Below, piece after piece: positions 56,292 to 64,000 of a stretch of DNA of 64,000 nt. The DNA is from Bradyrhizobium erythrophlei. Its GTDB lineage: Bacteria > Pseudomonadota > Alphaproteobacteria > Rhizobiales > Xanthobacteraceae. The notes beneath the pieces are model-generated. The model made no database searches and was not told the origin of the DNA. It saw nothing but the letters and a program-made list of their open reading frames with translations. A program made the translations under genes and the position numbers. The stretch spans positions 1,973,501 to 2,037,500 of the forward strand of contig FSRD01000001.1 in assembly GCA_900129675.1 (NCBI GenBank). Reading direction: 5' to 3'. Every line of letters starts with the position of its first letter. Within the stretch, counting starts at the first letter, position 1.

Positions 56292-57560
56292 ATGACAGCT
56301 CGGATCAACCGGCGTGATGCCCTGGTGCAAACGGCAGCGGTCGCAGCCGCGAATGCGATGCCGGGCTTGTGTTTCCCCGGCCTTGCCGCACCGTTCCGCG
56401 CGCTGTCTCGCGGCAGTGGAATCGACGCGGTTTTGCAAAAAAGCGTCGCGGCGGCGGCGGTGCCTGGCGTTGTCGCAATGGCCGCAACGGCGCAGTCGGT
56501 GATCTACCAGGGCGCGTTCGGCATGCGCGGCATGGGCGCGGCGCCGAAGCTCTCGGTTGATACGGTTTTTCGCATTGCCTCGATGGTCAAGCTGCTGACA
56601 TCGGTCGCGGCCATGCAGCTTGTCGAAGGCGGCAAGCTTGAACTGGACGCGCCGGCCGAACGGATCGATCCGACGCTGGCATCGCGCTGGGTTCTCGCAG
56701 GCTTCAACCAAAAGGGCGCGCCGCAATTGCGTCCGGCGCAAAAGCCCATCACCTTGCGCAACCTGCTGTCGCACACATCCGGATTTAGTTATCAGCTTTG
56801 GGACGCCAACCTCGTTCGCTACCTCAAGCTTTCCCGCAAGAACCCCGCGCTGCCCCGAATGCCGCTGACGTTCGATCCCGGCACCAAATGGGCCTATGGC
56901 GGCAGCCTCGACCGGGTCGGCCGGCTCGTGGAAATCGTCAGCGGAGAGACGCTGGACCGCTATTTTCACGACCATATTCTTGCGCCGCTCGGCATGAAGG
57001 ACACCGGTTTCACGGTGACCGAGGAGCAGCGCGCCCGCCAGGCGAGCCTGTATTTGCGCAAAGCGGACGGAGCGCTGGTCCCACAGCCGATCGAGAAGCG
57101 AATGATCCCAAAGGTGTTCTCGGGGGGCGGCGGCATCTATTCGACCGCGCCGGACTACCTGACCTTGCTCCAGGCGCTCTTGAGCGGTGGTAGCCTTGCC
57201 GGAAAAAGCATCCTGCGGCCGGAGACGGTTGCGCTGATGTCGGCCAACCAGATCGGCAATATCGAAGCCGGCATCATGAAGACGACCAATCCGGCCTTGT
57301 CGAACGACGTCGATTTCTTTCCAGGCGTCCGGCTGCGATGGGGTCTCGGACACATGATCAACCTTGATCCGGTGCGGGAGGGCCGCAAGGCCGGCAGCCT
57401 GACATGGGCCGGTCTCTACAACACCTATTACTGGATCGATCCCGCGTCCGATATTGCGGGGGTGATCATGATGCAAATTCTGCCCTTCGCCGACGTGCGT
57501 GCGCTCAACGTCTATCGTCAGTTCGAGCACGGCATTTACCGCGCGCTCAGGCCGGCTTGA
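56292..57560 (+). CDS. Serine hydrolase of the beta-lactamase/penicillin-binding protein fold
   Basis: 422 residues from ATG 56292. A Tat-like signal (RINRRDALVQTAAVAAANAM) precedes the domain. The catalytic S-x-x-K is in RIASMVKLL. LLSHTSGFSY and WAYGGSLDRVGRLVEIVSGE are typical of class C-like esterases such as EstB. The Tyr of the second motif is in WAYGG. The length and YXN-less pattern point to an esterase rather than a classical beta-lactamase. Substrate unknown. Confidence 0.9.
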   Translation: MTARINRRDALVQTAAVAAANAMPGLCFPGLAAPFRALSRGSGIDAVLQKSVAAAAVPGVVAMAATAQSVIYQGAFGMRGMGAAPKLSVDTVFRIASMVKLLTSVAAMQLVEGGKLELDAPAERIDPTLASRWVLAGFNQKGAPQLRPAQKPITLRNLLSHTSGFSYQLWDANLVRYLKLSRKNPALPRMPLTFDPGTKWAYGGSLDRVGRLVEIVSGETLDRYFHDHILAPLGMKDTGFTVTEEQRARQASLYLRKADGALVPQPIEKRMIPKVFSGGGGIYSTAPDYLTLLQALLSGGSLAGKSILRPETVALMSANQIGNIEAGIMKTTNPALSNDVDFFPGVRLRWGLGHMINLDPVREGRKAGSLTWAGLYNTYYWIDPASDIAGVIMMQILPFADVRALNVYRQFEHGIYRALRPA

Positions 57561-57656
57561 ATCCAGGCCCGCGAGCCATTGCTGCGGGCGGCGCCGGCCG
57601 CGGACCTTTGCGGGATCGAGGGTTGACACGGGCGGCGCGGCGGCGAGACTTGGGCC

Positions 57657-58292
57657 ATGCGCATCACCCTCGTCCATGCCCTGAAACATTCGATCGTGCC
57701 GGTCGAGACCGCGTTCGCAAAACTTTGGCCGGAAGCGCGTCTGATGAATTTGCTCGACGACAGCCTGTCGGCCGATCTGGCGCGCGAGGGCCGGCTCTCC
57801 GAGGCGATGACCGAACGCTTTCTGGAATTGGGGCGCTATGCGGCCGGCACCGGCGCCGATGGCATCCTTTTCACCTGCTCGGCGTTCGGCCCCTGCATCG
57901 AAGCCGTGGCCCGCGCGCACGCGCCGATGCCGGTGCTCAAGCCCAATGAGGCGATGATCGAACAGGCCGTCGCACGCGGCCGCAGAATCGGCCTGCTGTC
58001 GACGTTTCCGCCGACATTGGCGTCGATGCCGCCGGAATTCCCCGCATCCATCGAGATCGTGCCAAAGCTGGCGGAGGGCGCTTTGGCGGCGCTCGACCGT
58101 GGCGACCGCGCCGAGCACGATCGCCTGGTGACGGAGGCCTCAAAGGATCTGCGCGATTGCGATCTGATCGCGCTGGCCCAGTACAGCCTGGCGCCGGCGG
58201 CGGCCATGGTCGCCGAGGCAACCGGACGGCCGATCCTCACGACACCGGATAGCGCGGTGCTGAAATTGAAAGCGATGCTTTCGGGGGGCTAG
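57657..58292 (+). CDS. Aspartate/glutamate racemase-like protein
   Basis: 211 residues of the Asp/Glu racemase superfamily. ILFTCSAFGPC (one Cys of the proposed pair, plus a further Cys four residues on) and LIALAQYSLAPAA mark the two half-domains; the second usual Cys is replaced here by Gln-Tyr-Ser. It may therefore be a decarboxylase- or isomerase-like member (as arylmalonate decarboxylases have only one Cys) rather than a racemase. It begins about 95 bases after the hydrolase. Confidence 0.8.
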   Translation: MRITLVHALKHSIVPVETAFAKLWPEARLMNLLDDSLSADLAREGRLSEAMTERFLELGRYAAGTGADGILFTCSAFGPCIEAVARAHAPMPVLKPNEAMIEQAVARGRRIGLLSTFPPTLASMPPEFPASIEIVPKLAEGALAALDRGDRAEHDRLVTEASKDLRDCDLIALAQYSLAPAAAMVAEATGRPILTTPDSAVLKLKAMLSGG

Positions 58293-58364
58293 TCTAGATG
58301 CCGCCGGTGCCGGGTCGCTCCAGTGATGACGGGGGTCGGCGGCGGGGAATACGCGACCGGACGG

Positions 58365-58700
58365 TCAGGCTTCTTTCTTCTTGACCGCTTTCCTGGCGAC
58401 TTTCTCGACGACTTTCCTGGCGGGCATTTTTGCGGGCGGTTGTTCCGCCGCGTTCTTGATCGCCCTTGCGTAGCTATCCGCGGTGTTTTCCGCCGAGTTC
58501 TGCAGCCGCTTCGCCGCGGCTGCGCCGTGCAGCATGGTGCTTTTGGCCATCAGCCTGAAGCGGTCCCTGGCTTCCTTGTCCTTCGTCTTGGCCGCCCGGG
58601 CCGCATATTGGTCGCGCCGCTTCTTCGCGGCGGCCATCAGGCTCTTGTTTTGCTGCTTTGCGAGCTGCCGGATTACGACGTCTAGATCGGCTTCAGCCAT
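58365..58700 (-). CDS. Lys/Ala-rich helical protein
   Basis: 111 residues. One long charged helix (LDVVIRQLAKQQNKSLMAAA, then KTKDKEARDRFRLMAKSTML), then a Lys/Ala/Pro tail (ARKVVEKVARKAVKKKEA) resembling histone H1-like bacterial tails. It probably binds nucleic acid or acts as a small scaffold; no domain certain. Confidence 0.55.
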   Translation of the reverse strand: MAEADLDVVIRQLAKQQNKSLMAAAKKRRDQYAARAAKTKDKEARDRFRLMAKSTMLHGAAAAKRLQNSAENTADSYARAIKNAAEQPPAKMPARKVVEKVARKAVKKKEA

Positions 58701-58749
58701 TCCGGGTCACTCATCACCACGCTGGCACCCCCTGGGGGTGCGAAATTCC

Positions 58750-58826
58750 TGGCGCACCCGACACGATTCGAACGTGTGACCTTTGCCTTCGGAGGGCAAC
58801 GCTCTATCCAGCTGAGCTACGGGTGC
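58750..58826 (-). tRNA. tRNA-Arg (anticodon CCG)
   Basis: Minus strand, 77 nt with encoded CCA. Acceptor GCACCCG pairs with CGGGTGC; the D arm is GCTCAGCTGGATAGAGC; the anticodon loop CTCCGAA gives CCG; the T arm is ACACG-TTCGAAT-CGTGT. All arms pair well. The 3' end faces left. Confidence 0.96.
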
Positions 58827-58839
58827 GTAGGGGCTCATT

Positions 58840-58932
58840 TAGCCGATTGGCCGGAGGTGGGCAACGGCCTTGCGGGGGCTGATTGGCAGCAGCAAGGCCC
58901 CAAATGGCAACGATCACACGTTCGAATTGTGT
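58840..58932 (+). repeat. Imperfect direct repeat with tRNA-like 3' half, left copy
   Basis: Begins TAGCCGATTG then GGAGGTGGGCAACGGCCTT, shared with 62003-62096. The last 30 bases resemble a tRNA-Arg T arm and 3' half (ACACGTTCGAATTGTGT) on the plus strand, opposite to the real tRNA beside it. Confidence 0.75.
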
Positions 58933-59149
58933 AAGGGGCCTGTGCCGAGCGTGCCGGGACTGTGGCGCGAACGATCCTCGGAGGGATGTCGCGGAAGATA
59001 GTTCATCGCCTGCCGGGAGTTGCCCGGGAGGGAAAATCAGCCATGCTGTCAGGTAAAACAAACTGTTTGCCCGAAGGAAATACTTTGTAGTGTCTGGCAG
59101 AGCCTGATGTTCCCATGGAAGATCGAGCCGTTTCGGAGGAATTTCTTCC

Positions 59150-60088
59150 ATGGACAAGGATATCTTACGCAAACTGGAAGAACGTCTCGGGCCACTCCAC
59201 GCAAGACAGCGATTGGGGATCGAGGCGGATCACGAAGCACAAGTCTTTGGCCAGGGGCTTACCTTTTTTCATTTAGAGAACCTGTATCTGGCGCCCGCGA
59301 TAATTCGAAATGCGCTGAAGCTAACGGGCCTCTATTGGCGTGCCCGCCGGAATGCAGAGCGGATCATTGTTCGGCGAAACGACCTGAAGTTTGCGGCGTT
59401 ACCGGCGCTTTTCGACCGCTACGTCATACTGCATATCAGCGACCTGCATGTGGACATGAATGAGGTTGCCATGCAGAACCTGATCCAACTGGTCGGCAGT
59501 CTGAAATACGATCTGTGTGTTCTAACCGGAGATTATCGAGGAAAGACTTTTGGACCGTTCGATGCGGCCATAGAGGGCGTAGCAAAACTGCGAGCTCATC
59601 TAAAGCAACCGATCTATGGTGTGCTCGGCAACCACGATACAATTCAAATGGTTCCGGCGATGGAAGCGATGGGAATACGGATGCTGCTCAACGAATGTGA
59701 AGTGATCGCGCGCGGTGATCAGCGCATCTTTCTGGCCGGCATCGATGACGCGCACTTCTTTAGGGTCGATAACATCGAAAAAGCGGCGTCGCAGATCCCC
59801 GACGGTGAGTTTTCTATATTGTTGTCGCATACACCGGAAGTGTATCGCCAGGCTGCGCATGCTAATTTCAACCTGATGCTGAGCGGACATACCCATGGTG
59901 GTCAGATCTGTCTGCCCGGATCTGTTCCGATCAAGCTGGAGGCAATGTTGCCGCGGCGAATGGGGGCGGGAGCCTGGCAGTATCAAAACATGAGCGGCTA
60001 CACTTCCGTAGGTGCGGGATCGAGCGTCGTTCCTGTGCGCTTGAACTGCCCGCCGGAAATCACCCTGCATTGCCTTCGGCGCGGCTGA
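59150..60088 (+). CDS. Metallophosphoesterase, copy 1
   Basis: 312-residue calcineurin-like phosphoesterase. All five motif blocks are present: ISDLHVD (about 97-102), LTGDYR (126-130), GNHD (160-163), LLSHTPE (225-230) and GHTHGGQ (246-252). The N-terminal 85 residues are helical, without a clear transmembrane segment (one hydrophobic patch, YLAPAIIRNALKLTGLYW). It resembles YkuE/YaeI-type enzymes acting on phospholipid or lipid-A-type diphosphates. It is followed by a paralogue of identical length and a CDP-archaeol synthase-like gene, so a lipid substrate is inferred. Confidence 0.9.
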   Translation: MDKDILRKLEERLGPLHARQRLGIEADHEAQVFGQGLTFFHLENLYLAPAIIRNALKLTGLYWRARRNAERIIVRRNDLKFAALPALFDRYVILHISDLHVDMNEVAMQNLIQLVGSLKYDLCVLTGDYRGKTFGPFDAAIEGVAKLRAHLKQPIYGVLGNHDTIQMVPAMEAMGIRMLLNECEVIARGDQRIFLAGIDDAHFFRVDNIEKAASQIPDGEFSILLSHTPEVYRQAAHANFNLMLSGHTHGGQICLPGSVPIKLEAMLPRRMGAGAWQYQNMSGYTSVGAGSSVVPVRLNCPPEITLHCLRRG

Positions 60089-60464
60089 CCGCGAGCAATT
60101 GCAGTATAAGCGAATGTTGCATCGCCGCAGCGCGCAATCCTTCGGGGAGCGCCAACCGAACGAGTCCGTTTAGACCTCGCGGGTGTCAATGCTCGCCACG
60201 CGCACCCCTCCTTTGGTGGAAAGAGCATCTGACTTCCGTGACTTCGTCTATTCGGCCAACGTCGCGATGTCGGCCAGCGGCCCCGCGCCGCCGGAGAGTG
60301 AGACGCAAATCTAACGCTTGAGCAAACCCGAACCAGAAATGCGAGAGGGGTCGAATCGGAATTGGCCGGAATACTCTATAGTGCCTGTCAGGGCCGGATG
60401 CCCCCAAAGGAAGGTTCAGGGAAGGTTCAGGGAAGGTCGAGCCGATTTCGGAGGAAGTTATTCC
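60089..60464. other. Interval between the two metallophosphoesterase genes
   Basis: 376 bases without a gene. It includes an 11-bp tandem repeat (GGAAGGTTCAG unit) at about 60409-60440 just before the second ribosome site, GGAGGAAG. Confidence 0.5.
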
Positions 60465-61403
60465 ATGGACGAAGATATCTGGTGTAAACTGGCCGAACGT
60501 CTCGGACCGCTCCACGCGAAACAGCGACTGGGCATCGAGGCCGACTCCGAGGCGCAAAATTTCGGCCAAAGCCTCTTCCTCCTTCACATCGGGAATTGGT
60601 ATCCGGTCCCGTCTGTCATTCGAAATACCCTGAAGCTGACCGGTCTCTACTGGCGCGGACGCCGGAATACGGAAAGCATTCTCATCAAGCGCAACGACGT
60701 CATGTTCAAGGACTTGCCGCTGCTATTTGACGGCTTCACTATATTGCACATCAGCGACATGCACGTGGATATGAATGAGGGTGCAATGCGGCGCCTGATC
60801 GAACTTATCGGCGGCATGCGTTATGATCTATGTGTTCTAACCGGCGACTATCGAGGGAAATCTTCTGGACCGTTCGCGGCAACCCTGGAGGGCGTCGCAC
60901 GCGTGCGAGCTCATCTAAAGGAGCCCGTTTATGGGGTGCTTGGCGACCACGATACCATCCAAATGGTTCCGGGGCTGGAAGCGATGGGAATACGGATGCT
61001 GCTCAACGAGTGCGCGATGATCGCGCGCGGTGATCAGCAGATCTATCTAGCCGGAATCGATGACGCGCGCCACTATAGGGTCGATAACATCGAAAAAGCT
61101 GCGTTGCAGATACCGCATGGCGAGTTCTCCATCCTGTTGTCGCACACACCGGAAATCTATCGCCAGGCGGCTCATGCCGATTTCAATCTGCTGCTGAGCG
61201 GACATACGCACGGCGGGCAGATCTGTCTGCCGGGCTCCATTCCGATCATACTTGATGCAGTATTGCCGCGACGAATGGGGGCGGGAGCCTGGCACTATCA
61301 CGGCATGAGCGGCTACACCTCTGTAGGTGCAGGATCGAGCGTCGTTCCTGTGCGCTTCAACTGTTCACCGGAAATCACCCTGCATTGCCTTCGGCGCGGC
61401 TGA
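60465..61403 (+). CDS. Metallophosphoesterase, copy 2 (GDHD variant)
   Basis: 312 residues from ATG 60465; the upstream in-frame extension is discarded because the paralogue starts here (MDEDIWCKLAERLGPLHAKQ). Motifs match copy 1: ISDMHVD, LTGDYR, LLSHTPE and GHTHGGQ. The third motif is GDHD, so Asp161 replaces the Asn that bridges the metals in this family (GNHD in copy 1). This could lower or alter activity. The two copies are about 75 percent alike by eye, pointing to an older tandem duplication. Confidence 0.9.
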   Translation: MDEDIWCKLAERLGPLHAKQRLGIEADSEAQNFGQSLFLLHIGNWYPVPSVIRNTLKLTGLYWRGRRNTESILIKRNDVMFKDLPLLFDGFTILHISDMHVDMNEGAMRRLIELIGGMRYDLCVLTGDYRGKSSGPFAATLEGVARVRAHLKEPVYGVLGDHDTIQMVPGLEAMGIRMLLNECAMIARGDQQIYLAGIDDARHYRVDNIEKAALQIPHGEFSILLSHTPEIYRQAAHADFNLLLSGHTHGGQICLPGSIPIILDAVLPRRMGAGAWHYHGMSGYTSVGAGSSVVPVRFNCSPEITLHCLRRG

Positions 61404-61410
61404 CTGCAAG

Positions 61411-61899
61411 CTAATATGGTTCATCGCGCACGTGGACCTTGTATAGAAGGCGGGACAGAATTAACTCGCCGATAAAAAAGATCCCGACGCCAAGCGCTAT
61501 GTCTGCGATCGTCAAGGAAAGTGGATCGCGGCATGCCAGCATCGGAAACAGGGATTCGGGCACCTGATCGAGGCAGAGCGCCTGGCTGCTCGGCGGAAAG
61601 TTCAGGCGGCGCTTCACGAAACTGGAGAACAGGTCCCCCGCCATTGCCGCGCCTGCCACGATAGCGCCGATAGTCAAATCCAGGCCGATAAGCGGGGCGC
61701 TTGCCGTCGTGATGAGGATCGAAGCCGTGATGCCGCGAATGGTTTTCGAGGGACCAAACAGCGGCCGCCGATCAAGAAATTTTATTCCGCCATCCAGCGG
61801 GCGAGCAAAACGCAGGCCAAATATCTTCTTTGCGACGATGGGCGTGCCGTTGGCCAACGTCAGTAGCGCCAATAACTGCAGTATGAGCAAAAAATGCAT
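61411..61899 (-). CDS. CDP-archaeol synthase-like membrane protein (CarS/DUF46 family)
   Basis: 162 residues with four or five membrane helices. N-terminal LLALLTLANGTPIVAKK and the cytosolic loop DRRPLFGPSKTIRGITAS are the signature of CarS-type CTP:lipid-phosphate cytidylyltransferases. In archaea the enzyme activates archaetidic acid with CTP; bacterial homologues have no settled substrate. It converges with the metallophosphoesterase pair, 7 bases away. Inferred role in lipid head-group chemistry. Confidence 0.8.
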   Translation of the reverse strand: MHFLLILQLLALLTLANGTPIVAKKIFGLRFARPLDGGIKFLDRRPLFGPSKTIRGITASILITTASAPLIGLDLTIGAIVAGAAMAGDLFSSFVKRRLNFPPSSQALCLDQVPESLFPMLACRDPLSLTIADIALGVGIFFIGELILSRLLYKVHVRDEPY

Positions 61900-62319
61900 C
61901 CTCGCAGGCTATCGCAGCCCGCGCCGTTGCGCGACCCCTCATCGCCATCTCGTGATTCGGCGGCCGACGAAGGCGATTGGGATATGGGTCAGTTGCTGGC
62001 GGTAGCCGATTGACTGGAGGTGGGCAACGGCCTTGCGGGACGTCAGGGGCGAGGAGAAAGGCCACAAAAGGCAAAGGTCACAGGTTTGAATCGTGTCGGG
62101 CGCGCCACTTGCCTTTGAGACTCACTGCAGCGGACGCCTTCGCGGAAGGGAGTTGCATTGAGCGACTTCGCCGTCGCGACCCCGGAAGCGCCATCGTGAG
62201 CTTTGGTTGGTCGAAGATCCGGCATGAAGCGTCTACGATCCGTCGCCCGCGAGGGGATGACCAGACGGATCGAGCTACCTTGCGTGCAACGGCGCCAGAA
62301 GCGCCAGTCGCATTCCGGA
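61900..62319. other. Gene-free stretch carrying the right flanking repeat
   Basis: About 420 bases with no supported gene. The right copy of the tRNA-like repeat (62003-62096) lies here. Confidence 0.45.
62003..62096 (+). repeat. Imperfect direct repeat with tRNA-like 3' half, right copy
   Basis: Matches 58840-58932 in the same orientation, about 75 percent over its length, identical in GGAGGTGGGCAACGGCCTT. It ends AGGTCACAGGTTTGAATCG and then continues CGGGCGCGCCA, close to the 3' end of tRNA-Arg(CCG), so it is a better tRNA fragment than the left copy. Confidence 0.75.
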
Positions 62320-62550
62320 TCAATCGTGCCCGATCATGTCGCGCAGCTCCGGCGGGATGACGGGAGCGAGCTGCTCGGTCTCGGCCGAGACGACGACGGT
62401 TCTGACTGCGACAGGCGTCTCCGCACGCGAGACGCTCAAGTGTTGCGCTGCCACCGCGACGTCGAGCAGGGCGACGATCATGGCGGCCGCTATCAGGCCC
62501 TGGTTGGCCCCGGCAAAGATGGCGTCGAGCACTGATGTCAATCGTTTCAT
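62320..62550 (-). CDS. Small hypothetical protein coupled to the TauE/SafE gene
   Basis: 76 residues from ATG 62550. A hydrophobic segment (QGLIAAAMIVALLDVAVAA) suggests one membrane anchor or signal; the rest (RTVVVSAETEQLAPVIPPE) is periplasmic-looking. Its start overlaps the stop of the permease gene by ATGA at 62547-62550, so the two form an operon. No function recognised. Confidence 0.65.
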   Translation of the reverse strand: MKRLTSVLDAIFAGANQGLIAAAMIVALLDVAVAAQHLSVSRAETPVAVRTVVVSAETEQLAPVIPPELRDMIGHD

Positions 62551-63302
62551 GTCAATCCCCGCAGCAAGAGTTCGCCCCCCAGCACCAGCAGGCCGGCGAA
62601 GAAGCCAAGTCGGAAGGTCTCGGGCCGCACCCGTGCGCGGAGCCAACCGCCCAGCACCATGCCGGCGAGCGCCGGCACGAGCGCAAGCAACGAGGCACCC
62701 ATGGCTCCCATGTGCAGTGCGCCGTGCCAGGCAAGGCCAGCGGCGAGCGCCAGTGTGGAAATGGTGAAGGACAGGCCGAGCGCCTGAACGAGGTCGTCTC
62801 GTTCCAGCGCGAGCGAGCCGAGATAAGGGACGGCAGGGACAACGAAGACGCCTGTCGCTCCGGTGACCAGTCCGGTCACTACACCCGCCAGGGGACCGGC
62901 CCAGGGCTCGGCCGCTGCCGGCACTCGCAGGCGCGGCTTGCGGAGTCCGACGCCGCCGTAGAGCGCGAGAGCGCCGCCGAGTGCGGCAGTCGTCGCGTGC
63001 CCTGCCGTGCCGGCCGTGCCGGCGATCAGTCCCGACCCTGCGAGCGTGCCGACAACGACACCAAGCATCATGCCCCAGAGGCGGCGCAGCAGAGCGCCGA
63101 AGCGGGGTCCGGTGAAGAGCTGCCAGAGATTCGTCGCAAGTGAAGGCACAAGCAGCAGCGCCGCCGCCTGGACCGGCGACATCGCCAGGCCAAGGAGGCC
63201 CATGGAGACGGTCGGCAGGCCGAGACCCGTGACGCCTTTCACCAGCCCTGCCAGAATAAAGGTGCCGGTGATGAGCACGATATGGGGGAGGAGATCGGTC
63301 AT
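62547..63302 (-). CDS. Sulfite exporter TauE/SafE family permease
   Basis: 251 residues from ATG 63302; a longer version from 63335 is possible. About eight membrane helices, with ITGTFILAGLVKGVTGLGLP near the N-terminus (signature of the family) and the repeat-like second half ALAGVVTGLVTGATGVFVVP. It exports or imports small organic anions such as sulfite or sulfoacetate. It is divergent from a LysR regulator across 95 bases, which is probably its regulator. Confidence 0.93.
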   Translation of the reverse strand: MTDLLPHIVLITGTFILAGLVKGVTGLGLPTVSMGLLGLAMSPVQAAALLLVPSLATNLWQLFTGPRFGALLRRLWGMMLGVVVGTLAGSGLIAGTAGTAGHATTAALGGALALYGGVGLRKPRLRVPAAAEPWAGPLAGVVTGLVTGATGVFVVPAVPYLGSLALERDDLVQALGLSFTISTLALAAGLAWHGALHMGAMGASLLALVPALAGMVLGGWLRARVRPETFRLGFFAGLLVLGGELLLRGLT

Positions 63303-63397
63303 GAACGCAATCTGGTCCCGGACCCACTCTCTCACAATGCGGGAGTTGTTTAGCCTGCCTCAGTCGGAGACGAAGGCAATTCGCCCGGAGGGCCGCT
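63303..63397. promoter_or_regulatory. Divergent promoter interval between TauE/SafE and LysR genes
   Basis: 95 bases should hold both promoters and the LysR binding site. No exact T-N11-A box is assigned by eye; the location is inferred from the classic divergent layout. Confidence 0.5.
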
Positions 63398-64000
63398 ATG
63401 CACTTTGATCTAGTCGACTTGCGCCTGTTCCTCCATGTGGCCGAGGCGGGAAGCATCACGGCGGGTGCCGAACACGCCGGCCTTTCCCTGGCGTCGGCGA
63501 GCGCGCGGGTGCGGGGCATGGAAGAGCAGGCCGGCGCGTCGCTGCTGGAGCGCGGCCACCGCGGCGTCGAGCTGACGCCGGCGGGTCGGACGCTGTTACA
63601 TCACGCGCGGCTGGTGACAGGTCAGATGGAGCGGATGCGAGGCGAGCTTGGCGAGTACGCCCGCGGGCTCAAAGGACACGTGCGGTTGCTCGCCAACACC
63701 GCGGCCGCGGCCGAATTCCTGCCCGAAATGCTCGCGGCCTTCCTCGCCGCGAACCCGAGCGTGGACGTGGACCTCGACGAGCGGCCGAGCCCCGAGGTCG
63801 CGCGCGCCGTCGCTGAAGGGCTGGCGGAAATCGGTATCGCAGCCGACCACGCCGACTTCTCGGGTCTCGTGGCCATGCCCTTCCGCACCGACCGGCTCAT
63901 GCTGGTTGTGCCCCGCGGACACAAGCTCGCCAACCGGGGACGAGTCGCCTTCGTCGAGGCGTTAGGCAGTGAGTTCGTGGGCCTCTCAGGCGACAGCGCG
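63398..64000 (+). CDS. LysR-family transcriptional regulator (cut by window end)
   Basis: 201 codons visible from ATG 63398, with the frame still open at the window edge. The N-terminal winged HTH is complete: DLRLFLHVAEAGSITAGAEH, then LSLASASARVRGMEEQAGAS. The ligand-binding domain begins at HVRLLANTAAAAEFLPEMLA. It is predicted to control the divergent permease operon. Full length should be near 295 residues. Confidence 0.93.
   Translation, partial: MHFDLVDLRLFLHVAEAGSITAGAEHAGLSLASASARVRGMEEQAGASLLERGHRGVELTPAGRTLLHHARLVTGQMERMRGELGEYARGLKGHVRLLANTAAAAEFLPEMLAAFLAANPSVDVDLDERPSPEVARAVAEGLAEIGIAADHADFSGLVAMPFRTDRLMLVVPRGHKLANRGRVAFVEALGSEFVGLSGDSA

Noticed and set aside
55944..58118. 724-codon minus-strand frame
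   Set aside because: It lies antisense to the beta-lactamase-fold and racemase-like genes, which have clear motifs.
58750..62107. Simple integrative element using tRNA-Arg as attachment site
   Set aside because: The tRNA-like fragments are inverted relative to the real tRNA and no integrase is present, so a standard attL/attR reading does not fit; kept only as a finding about flanking repeats.
62551..63519. N-terminal part of a 399-codon minus-strand frame upstream of the small 76-residue protein
   Set aside because: It is an off-frame reading of the TauE/SafE gene; only the last 76 codons, after ATG 62550, look real.

Overview
The window looks like chromosome from a Bradyrhizobium-type alphaproteobacterium (Bradyrhizobium, Rhodopseudomonas or Afipia relatives). 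The main evidence is the reverse-strand core block rpsT - dnaA - dnaN - recF - gyrB - murA (27.0-39.5 kb). Supporting evidence is GC-rich sequence, many small proteins of the kind common in rhizobia, and dispersed palindromic intergenic repeats. No database was searched, so family assignments rest on motifs, length and context.

Layout. 0-9.5 kb is accessory DNA: a phasin with a 12-residue tandem repeat, a cytochrome P450, SDR debris, an intact IS butted against the remnant of a related one, then a small defence-like cluster (HEPN-type protein, a protein built from a duplicated unknown domain, and an HNH nuclease with a putative EVE/PUA-like reader), and an L,D-transpeptidase. 9.4-26.9 kb lies between two nearly identical 90-bp direct repeats. 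It holds an IS630 transposase, decayed genes (thermonuclease, GT87, excisionase-like), an SRAP protein, the PHA synthase phaC with a diverged PhaC-like hydrolase, and an NHEJ region (LigD-type ligase and a frameshifted ku among small conserved genes). Three genes at 21.1-24.3 kb carry apparent frameshifts, two of them in G runs.

27-39.5 kb is the replication core. It encodes initiator, sliding clamp, RecF, GyrB, ribosomal protein S20 and a MurA with Asp in place of the usual catalytic-loop Cys. A 1.1-kb gene-free stretch upstream of dnaA is a candidate control or origin region. Inserted in the core are an acyltransferase-3/SGNH protein and a DUF559 gene bracketed by inverted 60-bp repeats.

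39.9-58.7 kb is mostly ordinary chromosome: MsrA, a polysaccharide export lipoprotein, hydrolases, an HD-GYP protein, a second P450, an acyl-CoA ligase, a glyoxalase-fold protein, a Bug-type binding protein, an ArsR/AHSA1/DUF899 operon, a TPR protein, a beta-lactamase-fold hydrolase and an Asp/Glu racemase-like protein. 58.75-62.1 kb has tRNA-Arg(CCG) followed by a 3.2-kb segment flanked by imperfect direct repeats ending in tRNA-like 3' halves. It contains two tandem paralogous metallophosphoesterases and a CDP-archaeol-synthase-like membrane protein. The window ends with a TauE/SafE permease operon divergent from a LysR regulator cut by the window edge.

The best candidates for undescribed biology are the 5.2-8.1 kb cluster and the 58.8-62.1 kb cassette.
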